DNA from: CBDDGJ01 sp965227805
Lineage (GTDB): Bacteria > Pseudomonadota > Alphaproteobacteria > RS24
DNA: 64,000 bases
Direction: 5' to 3'
Assembly: GCA_965227805.1 (NCBI GenBank)
Contig: CBDDGJ010000004.1
Location: forward strand, 248,001 to 312,000
In this document: positions 1 to 8,574 of the stretch, piece after piece
Numbering within the stretch: position 1 is the first letter of the stretch
How the letters are laid out: every line of letters starts with the position of its first letter
Position numbers and translations under genes: made by a program
The notes under the pieces: generated by a model
Databases searched by the model: none
What the model saw: only the letters and a program-made list of their open reading frames with translations
What the model was told of the DNA's origin: nothing

Positions 1-843
1 ATCCTGATGCGTTGCGGCAATAATGCGCGCATCGGTGCTGATTGTGTAGCGCGCACCCACGGGCATATATTCACCATCTTGCAAGACGCGCAATAGGCGC
101 GTTTGTGCGTCAAGCGGCATATCGCCGATTTCATCTAAAAATAATGTGCCCCCCCGCGCCTGGGCAAAGCGCCCTTCCTGACGTTGCACAGCACCGGTAA
201 ACGCCCCCTTTTCATGGCCAAATAATTCGCTTTCAATCAGATCTTTTGGGATGGCAGCCATATTGAGCGCAATAAATGCGCCTTGTTTACGTGTGCCATA
301 ATCATGCAGTGCCCGTGCGACAAGTTCTTTTCCCGTCCCGCTTTCACCGGTTATGAGAACGGAAAGATCATTTTGCGTAAGGCGGGCAACCGCGCGGTAA
401 ATATCCTGCATTGCTGGCGAGCGTCCAATAAGGGGTAACGCCTCTTCGTCTTGCTCGGTTGTGCGTGCTGCTGTGCGCGGTGTCTCTAATGCACGGGTAA
501 CGAGACTTAGCAATTCCTTTAGATCAAAGGGCTTAGGTAGATAATCATAAGCCCCCTGCTCGGCAGCGGCAATGGCGGTTGAAAGTGTGTTTTGTGCACT
601 AATCACAATGATTGGCATATGTGGGTGGTGCTTTTTTATACGTGGAATAAGGTCAAAAATATTTTGATCGGGCATCACAACATCACTAATTAAAAGGTCG
701 CTTGCCTCCTTTGTCATGGCTTGCCACAGGCTTGCGGCACTTGCCACACTTTTCACATCATAGCCTGCCCGCCGCAAGGCTTGGGTTAGAACCGTGCGAA
801 TGGCCTGGTCATCATCGGCAATTAGAATACGTGCTTTATTCAT
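1..843 (-). CDS. ntrC: Nitrogen regulation response regulator NtrC (partial)
   Basis: This is a sigma-54-dependent transcription activator, the response regulator partner of NtrB. The 281 residues present start at the ATG at 843 and run off the window edge, so the rest of the AAA+ domain and the C-terminal Fis-type helix-turn-helix are not seen. The receiver domain (about 1-120) has the acidic DDD pocket near residue 10, a phospho-acceptor Asp in LISDVVMPD and a Lys in LPKPFD. The AAA+ domain starts near residue 140 with Walker A GESGTGKE and the sigma-54 contact loop GAFTGA. Phosphorylated NtrC would turn on nitrogen-assimilation genes at sigma-54 promoters. It is last in the dusB-ntrB-ntrC operon, starting 2 bases after ntrB. 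The family call is firm. The symbol NtrC rather than NtrX rests on the neighbours. Confidence 0.93.
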   Translation of the reverse strand, partial: MNKARILIADDDQAIRTVLTQALRRAGYDVKSVASAASLWQAMTKEASDLLISDVVMPDQNIFDLIPRIKKHHPHMPIIVISAQNTLSTAIAAAEQGAYDYLPKPFDLKELLSLVTRALETPRTAARTTEQDEEALPLIGRSPAMQDIYRAVARLTQNDLSVLITGESGTGKELVARALHDYGTRKQGAFIALNMAAIPKDLIESELFGHEKGAFTGAVQRQEGRFAQARGGTLFLDEIGDMPLDAQTRLLRVLQDGEYMPVGARYTISTDARIIAATHQD

Positions 844-845
844 AT

Positions 846-1961
846 TTATTCCTTATGAGCCTCATTTGTTTCTTTTGAAGGAGCAAGCGGCGCCATGGGT
901 AATAGCACACGAAAAACCGTTAAGTCGTTCGCGTGCTCATATTCCACTATGCCGCCATGATCCCCGATAATTTTGGCAACCATCGCTAGCCCTAAGCCGG
1001 AACCGCCGGTTTTATCGGTCACAAAGGGGTCAAATAAATGTGCGGCAATATCTTCCGAAACACCGGGACCATTATCAATAATGCTAAATTCCAATGGCAA
1101 ACTTACACGGTTTACGCGTCCGGGTAAGGTTAATTTAATACCCGGACGAAATGCCGAACAAATTTTAATTTCTGCAGTGGGCTGGTCTCCGATAGCTTCG
1201 ACGGCATTTTTTATCAGATTCAAAAAGGCCTGAATGAGCATATCCTTATTGCCCAAAACATGGGGCAATGAAGGGTCATATTGCTCGATGAATTTAACAT
1301 GGGCGCCAAATCCGGCTACAGCAAGCCGGCGTATATGGTCTAATATGCTATGCATATTTATGGAGTCATTTAATTGTGGCGGCTGATTGGTGAACACCTC
1401 AAACTGGTCAACCAAAGCGGCAATGCGGTCGGTTTCATCACAGATAAGTTGTGTTAGTTCACCATTTGCCGCGCTATTGTCAAGCTCCAATAATTGCGCT
1501 GCACCCTTTATGCCCGAAAGCGGGTTTTTAATTTCATGGGCAAGCATTGCCGCCATGCCACTTACTGAACGTGCGGCACCACGATGGGTTAATTGCTGGT
1601 CTATTTTATATGCCATAGATCGTGGCTGGATGACCAATAATATGCAGTTTTGTTCATAAAGAGGCACGACTTGTAAATCGACAATACGTCTTTTCCCCGT
1701 GCTATGGGATAAATATGGATGCGTTAAGTCAATATCATATTCGTTAAAACTTTCATGGGTTTGTAATGATTTCTCAATTAAAAAATTAACCGGCGAAGCT
1801 GGCGGGATGACGTCTGAAAAATTACGTTGCTTTAATAACTCGCTTCCCATGCCGAAAAACTCTTCTGCCGCAAAATTTGCATATTCAATGGTGCTGGGGG
1901 GAGAGATAATCAAAACCGGCTCTGGCAATGCCGCTAAAATTTTTGCTGTATCAACGGGCAT
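846..1961 (-). CDS. ntrB: Nitrogen regulation sensor histidine kinase NtrB
   Basis: A 371-residue cytosolic histidine kinase that phosphorylates or dephosphorylates NtrC in response to nitrogen status, normally relayed by PII protein. An N-terminal PAS-like domain covers about residues 1-115. The H-box AHEIKNPLSG places the phospho-His at residue 142, followed by an N-box (LNLIKNAVEA), a G1 box (DNGPG) and a G2 box (GGSGLGLAM). No membrane segment is visible, as expected for NtrB and unlike NtrY. Its ATG shares one base with the dusB stop (TAATG) and ntrC follows after 2 bases, so the three genes should be translationally coupled. This is the nifR3-ntrB-ntrC arrangement known from other alphaproteobacteria. 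Confidence 0.94.
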   Translation of the reverse strand: MPVDTAKILAALPEPVLIISPPSTIEYANFAAEEFFGMGSELLKQRNFSDVIPPASPVNFLIEKSLQTHESFNEYDIDLTHPYLSHSTGKRRIVDLQVVPLYEQNCILLVIQPRSMAYKIDQQLTHRGAARSVSGMAAMLAHEIKNPLSGIKGAAQLLELDNSAANGELTQLICDETDRIAALVDQFEVFTNQPPQLNDSINMHSILDHIRRLAVAGFGAHVKFIEQYDPSLPHVLGNKDMLIQAFLNLIKNAVEAIGDQPTAEIKICSAFRPGIKLTLPGRVNRVSLPLEFSIIDNGPGVSEDIAAHLFDPFVTDKTGGSGLGLAMVAKIIGDHGGIVEYEHANDLTVFRVLLPMAPLAPSKETNEAHKE

Positions 1962-2956
1962 TAGGCAGCGCGCTCTTGCGGTTTGGTTTGATAAAGCGTG
2001 GCCATCGCATCACGCACGGCAGCGGCTTCGTCCAGGCGGCAAATATGGGCACGAATGGTTTTGGCCATGTTTTTATCGTCTACAAAATAATCAATGAAAC
2101 CGGCTAAATGTTTGCGTGCGACGCGAACGCCAAGGGTCTCACCATAAAAGGCAATGGTTGCATCATACCAGTCTTGCATAATCTTGTTTTGTTGTTGTGC
2201 TGAGGGCGGGCGCGGTTGTTTGCCTGTTTGCAAATAGGTTGCAATCTGTGCAGGCAACCAGGGTTGACCAATGGCAGCACGCCCGATCATTACGCCATCT
2301 GCGCCTGATTGCGCGCGTGCGTGTTTTGCCGTTTTGCCATCACAAATATCACCATTTGCAATAAGCGGCAGCGTGCAGGCGGCACGCACGGCATTTATGG
2401 CGTAATGATCGGCTTTTCCCTTATAAAACTGGCAGCGTGTGCGCCCGTGAATGGTTAGCATTTGCACGCCCAAATCTTCGGCGATGCGCGCGAGTATAGG
2501 CGCATTTTTATGGGTATCATCCCAGCCTAAACGCATTTTCACGCTTACCGGTTTTGTTGTGGCGTTGATCACGGCAGATATAAGCGTTGCAGCGTGTTTT
2601 TCATCGCGCATTAAAGCCGCGCCCGAAGCCCCTCCCGTAACGCGCCGTGCCGGGCAGCCCATATTGATATCAATCATATCCGCCCCGGCGGCTTCTGCTA
2701 ATTCCGCCCCGCGTGCGAGCCAATGGGCATCGCGTCCTGCAAGTTGCATAATGAAAGGCGTTAACCCCTTCCCATGAGCACGGCGCACCATATCAGGGCG
2801 CATATGTGCAAGGGCATCACAGGCCACCATTTCGGAAACCGTCATTACCGCGCCTAATTTTGCGACGCATTGGCGAAAAGGGTGATCTGTAACGCCGGAC
2901 ATAGGCGCCAATAAAACCCGTCCGTTAAGAGAAAGTTTACTGATTGATATGCTCAT
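1961..2956 (-). CDS. dusB: tRNA-dihydrouridine synthase (DusB/NifR3)
   Basis: A 331-residue FMN-dependent enzyme that reduces uridine to dihydrouridine in the tRNA D-loop. The TIM-barrel N-terminus carries LAPMSGVTD, and the catalytic Cys is residue 101 in INMGCPARRV. FMN-binding segments such as IHGRTRCQFYKG and NGDIC are present, with the usual helical C-terminal domain. In alphaproteobacteria this gene is called nifR3 because it heads the ntrBC operon, as here. No strong ribosome binding site precedes the ATG at 2956; I kept that start because the conserved N-terminal sequence follows directly. A Dus paralogue of another class is possible, but position and sequence fit DusB. Confidence 0.93.
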   Translation of the reverse strand: MSISISKLSLNGRVLLAPMSGVTDHPFRQCVAKLGAVMTVSEMVACDALAHMRPDMVRRAHGKGLTPFIMQLAGRDAHWLARGAELAEAAGADMIDINMGCPARRVTGGASGAALMRDEKHAATLISAVINATTKPVSVKMRLGWDDTHKNAPILARIAEDLGVQMLTIHGRTRCQFYKGKADHYAINAVRAACTLPLIANGDICDGKTAKHARAQSGADGVMIGRAAIGQPWLPAQIATYLQTGKQPRPPSAQQQNKIMQDWYDATIAFYGETLGVRVARKHLAGFIDYFVDDKNMAKTIRAHICRLDEAAAVRDAMATLYQTKPQERAA

Positions 2957-3053
2957 AATTTAAGCAATATATAACAAATCAATAAAATGCACAAATATTA
3001 TGCATGTTTTGCGCTATAGAAAAATGAAAAGAAACAGGTTACTATGGTGCTGA

Positions 3054-4235
3054 ATGGTTACGAAAGAGAAAATAAAATGTGCCGCCCTTATTGTTGCTGG
3101 TGGACGCGGCACCCGTGCCGGCGCGGGTGTGCCGAAGCAATATCGCCCTATAGTTGTTGCTGGCATGGTGCACCCCGTTCTTGCTGCGACATGCAACGCT
3201 TTTCTGATACATGATAAGATTGATGCAGTGCAGGTGGTCATTCATGCAGATGATTCTGCACTTTACCACGATGCACTTGCGGCTTTGCCGCAAGAAAAAC
3301 TTTTACCTGTTGTTTTTGGCGGCGAGACACGACAAAGCTCTGTTTTTGCCGGGCTTAATGCTCTGAAACCCTATGCACCGCAACATGTTCTTATCCATGA
3401 TGGCGCGCGTCCTTTTGTGAGCGTTGCCCTTATTGAGCGGGTATATATGGCTTTGCACAATGGCAGCGCAGATGGCGTGATTGCCGCACGACCTATCGCG
3501 GATACATTAAAACATGTTGAGAATAATATGGTGACGCATACAGTAAATCGAGATAAGCTCTATGGCGCGCAAACGCCGCAAGGCTTCCGGTTTGATGCGC
3601 TATATACCACATATGAGAATGCCCCATCTGAAATGACGGATGATGCTGCTCTTTCAGAAAAAGCAGGGTTGAATATTGTGGTGGTCGATGGTGAGGCACA
3701 AAATAAAAAATTAACATTTGCTGATGAGTTTGAGCCTATTGCACATTACGTATCACATATGGGCATGGGGGTAGATGTTCACGCATTTTGTGAAGATAAG
3801 GCGCGTCCGCTTATGCTGTGCGGGGTTGAAATTGAACATGCGTTGGCATTGGCGGGGCATTCGGATGCAGATGTCGGCCTGCATGCATTATGTGATGCGC
3901 TTTATGGTGCGCTTGGTGCAGGTGACATAGGTGAGCATTTTCCGCCCAGCGATATGGCGCATAAAGACCGCCCTTCGGCTGACTTTCTTGCCCATGCCTG
4001 TGCACTGGTAAAGGCGCGCGGGGGAAAAATTACGAATTGTGATATAACATTTATTTGTGAAACGCCTAAACTTACACCCTATAAGCCAGTGATGCGGGAA
4101 AAATTAGCGACTTTATTAGGTATCGCGGAAACAGCGATCAATGTGAAAGCCACAACAACGGAAAGGCTTGGATTTACGGGGCGAAAAGAAGGCATTACCG
4201 CTATGGCGGTTGCGACATTATTATTGCCATCATGA
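3054..4235 (+). CDS. ispDF: Bifunctional IspD/IspF (MEP isoprenoid pathway)
   Basis: A 393-residue fusion of two non-consecutive steps of the MEP pathway. The N-terminal IspD half (about 1-230) makes CDP-methylerythritol and has the CTP-binding loop AALIVAGGRGTRAG and the HDGARPF motif. The C-terminal IspF half (from about 236) makes methylerythritol cyclodiphosphate and carries the metal-binding DVHAF and GHSDADVGLHALCDA motifs. Such fusions are common in alphaproteobacteria and epsilonproteobacteria. The intervening step, IspE, is not in this window. It is the first gene of a plus-strand run with pgpA (4-base ATGA overlap) and a pncC-type gene. No clear Shine-Dalgarno precedes the chosen ATG. 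Confidence 0.95.
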   Translation: MVTKEKIKCAALIVAGGRGTRAGAGVPKQYRPIVVAGMVHPVLAATCNAFLIHDKIDAVQVVIHADDSALYHDALAALPQEKLLPVVFGGETRQSSVFAGLNALKPYAPQHVLIHDGARPFVSVALIERVYMALHNGSADGVIAARPIADTLKHVENNMVTHTVNRDKLYGAQTPQGFRFDALYTTYENAPSEMTDDAALSEKAGLNIVVVDGEAQNKKLTFADEFEPIAHYVSHMGMGVDVHAFCEDKARPLMLCGVEIEHALALAGHSDADVGLHALCDALYGALGAGDIGEHFPPSDMAHKDRPSADFLAHACALVKARGGKITNCDITFICETPKLTPYKPVMREKLATLLGIAETAINVKATTTERLGFTGRKEGITAMAVATLLLPS

Positions 4236-4729
4236 TAGGTTTGCATAAAATTCCATACGGGTTACGGTTTTTTTCGCCGGTTGTGCTGATTGCAAGTTTT
4301 GGCGGCAGTGGCTTATTGCGTCCCGCATCAGGCACATGCGGGAGCTTAGTTTCTGCTTTAATTGGGTTTTTCTTATTATTATATATCAATCAATTATATT
4401 TTATAATTATTTCACTTGTTTTATACTTTATTGGTGTGTGGGCATGCCGTAAATGGATTGCGCAAAATGATAAAGATCAAGACCCAAGCGCGATCGTGAT
4501 TGATGAAGCGGCGGCTATGTTTTTGTGCCTTGCCTTTGTGCCCCCAAATTGGGTCGGCGTTGGGGTCGGTTTTCTTCTCTTTCGGTTTTTTGATATTGTA
4601 AAGCCCTGGCCGGTAAATTGGGTGGATAAATCATGTAAGGGCGCGCATGGTATTATGCTGGATGACAGTGTGGCTGCAGCGTGGACAATTGGTATGATTT
4701 TTACATTAAGTTACTTTAATATTTTATGA
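4232..4729 (+). CDS. pgpA: Phosphatidylglycerophosphatase A
   Basis: A 165-residue integral membrane phosphatase that removes the terminal phosphate of phosphatidylglycerophosphate to make phosphatidylglycerol. The family signature near the N-terminus (FGGSGLLRPASGTCGS) and the acidic metal-binding segment IVIDEAAAM around residue 88 are both present, with four probable membrane segments. RFFDIVKPWPVNW is also typical of PgpA. The start overlaps the ispDF stop by 4 bases (ATGA), which suggests translational coupling. Length is normal for the family. Confidence 0.92.
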   Translation: MIGLHKIPYGLRFFSPVVLIASFGGSGLLRPASGTCGSLVSALIGFFLLLYINQLYFIIISLVLYFIGVWACRKWIAQNDKDQDPSAIVIDEAAAMFLCLAFVPPNWVGVGVGFLLFRFFDIVKPWPVNWVDKSCKGAHGIMLDDSVAAAWTIGMIFTLSYFNIL

Positions 4730-4743
4730 AGGAATAAATAGTT

Positions 4744-5241
4744 ATGGAAAGTATTTTCACAAAAAATTTAATTGAAAAAACAACATCTTTGCTTGAAATA
4801 TGCGCCCAAAAACACTGGCGCATTGCCACGGCAGAATCATGCACTGGCGGGCTTATTGCGGGCCTCATCACAGAAATACCGGGGTCTTCGCATGTGATAG
4901 GGCGTAGCTTTATTACCTATTCCAATCGGGCAAAGCGTGAGATTTTGAATGTGCCGGCAGAACTGCTCACAAAATATGGTGCTGTAAGTGAAGAGGTGGT
5001 CAGCGCGATGGCACAAAATCTTTTAACTATGACAACCGCAAAATTAACGATTGCCGTATCCGGCATTGCTGGGCCGGGGGGTGGCTCTGCTGAAAAGCCA
5101 GTTGGCACAGTGCATATGGCAACGGCTAACGAAAGCGGCATTGTGCATATCAGGCAGACCTTTGGCGATATAGGCCGCGCACAGGTACGGATGGCCACAG
5201 TTGCGGCGGCCATTGATATGTTAAGCGCCCGGACAACGTAA
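4744..5241 (+). CDS. pncC: CinA C-terminal family nicotinamide-nucleotide amidase
   Basis: A 165-residue protein made only of the CinA C-terminal domain, whose characterised members deamidate nicotinamide mononucleotide (PncC, pyridine nucleotide recycling). The hallmark TAESCTGGLIAGLIT lies near residue 30, and AVSGIAGPGGGSAEKPVGTV near residue 105 is the conserved second motif. The N-terminal molybdopterin-binding domain of full CinA is absent, as in stand-alone proteobacterial PncC. A GAAGGAATA stretch upstream gives a plausible ribosome binding site. It ends 4 bases from the convergent ratA stop, with no obvious terminator between. Confidence 0.88.
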   Translation: MESIFTKNLIEKTTSLLEICAQKHWRIATAESCTGGLIAGLITEIPGSSHVIGRSFITYSNRAKREILNVPAELLTKYGAVSEEVVSAMAQNLLTMTTAKLTIAVSGIAGPGGGSAEKPVGTVHMATANESGIVHIRQTFGDIGRAQVRMATVAAAIDMLSARTT

Positions 5242-5245
5242 CATA

Positions 5246-5716
5246 TTAGTCTATTTTTGGTCTGTAAATCGTATCGGCACGGCTTTCAAAAGCATCAATC
5301 ATGCGCGCCGTGGCGTTTGAAATAAGCGGTGCAATAAGGCGCTTAAATAGCGCAATACGAAAGGTGAAATCCAGCTCAAAATCGATCACGCTCCCCTGCC
5401 CGCTTTCATGTGGTGAAAACTGCCATTTATTATATAAATTACGAAATGGTCCTTGTGCCTGCGTGACTTCAATACACAAAGGGGTTTCGAAAAGTTTTAC
5501 ATCGCTGCGATAGCTTCCCCGTAACGCTTTATAGTGAATCATTAAATCTGCTTCTATAAGCTCCTGATAAGCCGCATTGGGGGTGGTTTTCCGGCTTATA
5601 ATACGTGCACCAGTGCAGTAAGGCAAAAATAACGGATAAGCCTCAATATCTATGACCAGCGCAAACATTTGCGCGGCACTATAAGGGCTATGGCGTTTAA
5701 GTTTTATCGTCTGCAT
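5246..5716 (-). CDS. RatA/COQ10-family START-domain protein
   Basis: A 156-residue single-domain SRPBCC/START protein. The N-terminus (SAAQMFALVIDIEAYPLFLP) and the C-terminal helix (FESRADTIY) match the family of mitochondrial COQ10 and bacterial RatA. COQ10 binds ubiquinone and supports respiration; E. coli RatA was described as a toxin that blocks ribosome subunit joining. In alphaproteobacteria the gene nearly always sits beside lipA, as here, which favours the COQ10-like role. It overlaps the lipA 3' end by 20 bases in the same direction, so the two are probably co-translated. Which function applies cannot be told from sequence. Confidence 0.85.
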   Translation of the reverse strand: MQTIKLKRHSPYSAAQMFALVIDIEAYPLFLPYCTGARIISRKTTPNAAYQELIEADLMIHYKALRGSYRSDVKLFETPLCIEVTQAQGPFRNLYNKWQFSPHESGQGSVIDFELDFTFRIALFKRLIAPLISNATARMIDAFESRADTIYRPKID

Positions 5717-6647
5717 GTTTTTTGGCTTTTAGCGCAGCAAAATCTCTATCGGCATGGTGCGATGAGCGCGTCAAGGGTGAGGAGGCGACCATTAAAAATC
5801 CCTTCGCCTGTGCAATTTTTGCAAAATTATCGAAGTCTTGCGGGGTAACAAATCGATCAATCGGGGCATGTTTACGCGTGGGCTGCAAATATTGCCCAAT
5901 GGTGATAAAGTCAATTGATGCTATCCGCATATCATCCATAATTTGCAATATTTCATCACGGCTCTCCCCAAGCCCGACCATAATACCGGATTTTGTGAAA
6001 ATATCGCTATCAAGCTCTTTTACCCGTTGTAACAGGCGCAATGAGTGAAAATAGCGTGCCCCCGGCCTGATAGACGGATAAAGCCGTGGCACAGTTTCCA
6101 GATTATGATTAAACACATCAGGTTTTGCCGCGACAACCACTTCTAGGGCGCCCTCTTTGCGTAAAAAATCCGGCGTGAGCACTTCAATCGTTGTTTGGGG
6201 GGATTGTGCGCGAATTTCCTTTATCACCTGTGCAAAATGAGCCGCCCCACCATCAGCGAGATCATCACGGTCAACCGAAGTGATGACCACATGGCGTAAG
6301 TCCAGCTTTTGCACCGCAGCGGCAATATGCGCGGGTTCGGCTGCATCAAGTGCGTGGGGCACACCGGTTGAGACATTGCAAAAGGCACAAGCACGTGTGC
6401 AAATTTCCCCCATAATCATGAAAGTTGCATGGCGCGCGCTCCAACATTCGCCAATATTAGGGCACGCGGCTTCTTCGCAAACCGTCACTAGATTATGTTG
6501 TTTTACGATTGCGCGCGTTTGGGCATATTGCTTTGAACTAGGCGCTTTTACACGTAACCAGGCAGGTTTGCGCAAAATCGGTGTTTCCGGATTATTTTGT
6601 TTTTCCGGATGGCGTGGGCGTTTGTGTGTATCAATAATAACCGTCAT
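5697..6647 (-). CDS. lipA: Lipoyl synthase
   Basis: A 316-residue radical-SAM enzyme that inserts two sulfurs into the octanoyl chain on lipoyl domains of 2-oxoacid dehydrogenases and the glycine cleavage system. Both iron-sulfur cluster motifs are intact: the auxiliary CX4CX5C at Cys57, Cys62 and Cys68, and the radical-SAM CX3CX2C at Cys83, Cys87 and Cys90. The C-terminal SSPLTRSSHHAD supplies the conserved RSSY/H-type serine ligand. It lies directly upstream of the ratA-like gene with a 20-base overlap. Length and motifs are normal. Confidence 0.96.
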   Translation of the reverse strand: MTVIIDTHKRPRHPEKQNNPETPILRKPAWLRVKAPSSKQYAQTRAIVKQHNLVTVCEEAACPNIGECWSARHATFMIMGEICTRACAFCNVSTGVPHALDAAEPAHIAAAVQKLDLRHVVITSVDRDDLADGGAAHFAQVIKEIRAQSPQTTIEVLTPDFLRKEGALEVVVAAKPDVFNHNLETVPRLYPSIRPGARYFHSLRLLQRVKELDSDIFTKSGIMVGLGESRDEILQIMDDMRIASIDFITIGQYLQPTRKHAPIDRFVTPQDFDNFAKIAQAKGFLMVASSPLTRSSHHADRDFAALKAKKHADDKT

Positions 6648-6692
6648 ATAGGGTTTATAACGGAATATGGCAGAAAATTCTATAGGGCTATT

Positions 6693-6998
6693 TTACGGTA
6701 TTATATTTAACTGGTTTTGTTCCGCCGGGGGGGCTTCACGTAAAATCATAATTTCATCTGGCGCGATAACCCCTAAAACAATACGGGCGCGTTCGGTAAC
6801 CATGCCCGGATCATTGGATTTTAATAAGGCAATATTTTGTTCCATATTCCTTATTTCACGCTGCAAATTTGCGTTACGCACCTCCATTGTAGCGATATTC
6901 TGAGTGAGAGATATATTGCGTTTATAGCCGTTTTCCCCTGCCCAGCTATGAAACATCAAATAGCTCAGTATAATTACCCCGCACCATAGCCATTTCAT
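6693..6998 (-). CDS. FtsB/DivIC-type septum formation initiator
   Basis: A small bitopic membrane protein: one N-terminal transmembrane segment (KWLWCGVIILSYLMFHSW), then a coiled coil (about residues 20-65 of the short form) with heptad-like repeats, and the family ending ERARIVLGVIAPDEI. FtsB/DivIC proteins bridge early and late divisome components. The frame stays open upstream to an ATG at 7121, which would give 142 residues. Those extra 41 residues begin inside a palindromic GANTC repeat and are atypical for the family, so I prefer the ATG at 6998 (101 residues). Neither start has a convincing ribosome binding site. It lies downstream of eno on the same strand, a common neighbourhood for ftsB. 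Confidence 0.75.
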   Translation of the reverse strand: MKWLWCGVIILSYLMFHSWAGENGYKRNISLTQNIATMEVRNANLQREIRNMEQNIALLKSNDPGMVTERARIVLGVIAPDEIMILREAPPAEQNQLNIIP

Positions 6999-7084
6999 TT
7001 CACCGAGCTTTTGCAGAGCAAACGCGGCAAATGCAAAGATTATATTAATTTGCTTTTGATGTATTACTATCACTATACCATTCC

Positions 7085-7206
7085 TCGAATCAGTTTTAGC
7101 TAAAAGTGATTCGTTTGGCAAGTGATTATATTATAAAATTAAAACAATAGTTTACAGATAATGGTTTTTTGGTTTGCTAAAAGTGATTCGTTTAACGAAT
7201 CACTTT
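7085..7206. repeat. Palindromic GANTC-bearing repeats between ftsB and eno
   Basis: Two related inverted repeats. The downstream one (7180-7206) is a perfect 13-base arm palindrome, AAAGTGATTCGTT on each side of a single T, and contains the eno stop codon. The upstream one (about 7085-7112) has 12-base arms around AGCT with one mismatch. They share an 18-base direct repeat starting GCTAAAAGTGATTCG at 7099 and 7176. Four GANTC sites lie in about 115 bases. The sequence after the eno palindrome on the minus strand is not U-rich, so a simple Rho-independent terminator is doubtful. Confidence 0.7.
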
Positions 7207-8466
7207 CTTACCTTGATAAAGGGCTTGATCGCCTAACGCTTCTTCTATGCGAAGGAGCTGATTATATTTTGCCAAACGGTCTGAACGTGCAAGCGAGCCA
7301 GTTTTTATCTGGCCGCAATTTGTGGCAACGGCAAGGTCGGCAATGGTATTGTCTTCGGTTTCTCCCGAACGGTGGGACATAACCGCACTATAAGAGGCCT
7401 GATATGCGCTAAAAACAGTCTCTAATGCCTCCGATAACGTGCCGATTTGATTCACCTTAACCAAAATAGAATTGGCAACGCCTTTATCAATGCCTTCGCG
7501 CAAGCGTTTTGGGTTTGTGACAAATAAATCATCACCAACAAGTTGCACTTTCGCACCTAAGCGGTCTGTCAGGGCGCGCCAGCCTTCCCAGTCATTTTCA
7601 TCCATACCATCTTCAATCGAAATAATCGGATAACGCTTACACAAATCCGCATAATAATCGACCATGCCGCCTGCATCGAGTTTTTTACCCTCACCGGATA
7701 AATCATAAATGCCCTCTTCACAAAATTCGCTTGCGGCTGGGTCAAGCGCCAGGCAAATATCATCATGCGGTTTATAGCCTGCTGTTTCAATGGCCTGCAT
7801 GATAAAGCCAAGCGCTGCATCGGCAGACGCCAAATTAGGCGCAAAACCGCCCTCATCGCCAACCCCCGTATTATGGCCGGCGGCATGTAATTGTGCCTTT
7901 AGCGTATGAAATATTTCTGCGCCCATACGAATTGCCTCCGCAATATTTTCGGCTGATACAGGCATAATCATAAATTCCTGTATATCGATCGGATTATCCG
8001 CATGTGCGCCGCCATTTAGAATATTCATCATTGGCACGGGTAATATAGAGGCCTGTGTGCCGCCGACATAACGCCATAAGGGCAAAGCCGCACTATTTGC
8101 AGCGGCTTTGGCAATGGCCAAGGAAACGCCCAAAATCGCATTGGCCCCTAGTCGCTCTTTAGTCTCGGTGCCATCCAGTGCACACATGGTTTGATCAATT
8201 TTTAGCTGCTGCGTGGCATCCAGGCCGGAAATTGTATCAAAAATCTCGCCATTTACGGCCATAAGTGCTTTTTGCACGCCTTTTCCCAGATAACGCGATT
8301 TATCGCCATCACGTAATTCAACTGCTTCATATTCTCCGGTTGATGCGCCCGAAGGAACCGCCGCTCTGCCGAAACTGCCATCTTCTAAAAGCACATCCAC
8401 CTCAACGGTTGGGTTGCCACGGCTATCCAATATTTCGCGTCCGATAATTTCGATAATGGCCGACAT
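7192..8466 (-). CDS. eno: Enolase
   Basis: A 424-residue glycolytic enzyme converting 2-phosphoglycerate to phosphoenolpyruvate. The substrate loop PSGASTGEYEA near residue 40, the catalytic GVGDEGGFAPN near residue 205, metal-binding SIEDGMDE and LVGDDLFVTN, and the signature SHRSGETED near residue 370 are all present. A good ribosome binding site (AAGAAGGGA) precedes the ATG at 8466. The last codons KVIR are encoded inside a perfect palindrome that also covers the stop codon. The convergent distance to ftsB and the start position are typical of proteobacterial enolase. Confidence 0.97.
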   Translation of the reverse strand: MSAIIEIIGREILDSRGNPTVEVDVLLEDGSFGRAAVPSGASTGEYEAVELRDGDKSRYLGKGVQKALMAVNGEIFDTISGLDATQQLKIDQTMCALDGTETKERLGANAILGVSLAIAKAAANSAALPLWRYVGGTQASILPVPMMNILNGGAHADNPIDIQEFMIMPVSAENIAEAIRMGAEIFHTLKAQLHAAGHNTGVGDEGGFAPNLASADAALGFIMQAIETAGYKPHDDICLALDPAASEFCEEGIYDLSGEGKKLDAGGMVDYYADLCKRYPIISIEDGMDENDWEGWRALTDRLGAKVQLVGDDLFVTNPKRLREGIDKGVANSILVKVNQIGTLSEALETVFSAYQASYSAVMSHRSGETEDNTIADLAVATNCGQIKTGSLARSDRLAKYNQLLRIEEALGDQALYQGKKVIR

Positions 8467-8574
8467 ATCTCATTCCCTTCTTAAATTTTGACAATCTTAT
8501 ATATGAAACTAATCTGCTTTTCAAATGCTTAAAACCACTTGACCCAAACCCTAATTTATTCCAAGTCATAATGC

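Noticed and set aside
7180..7206. Rho-independent terminator for eno
   Set aside because: The stem is perfect but the following minus-strand sequence is A-rich, not U-rich, and the palindrome has almost no loop.
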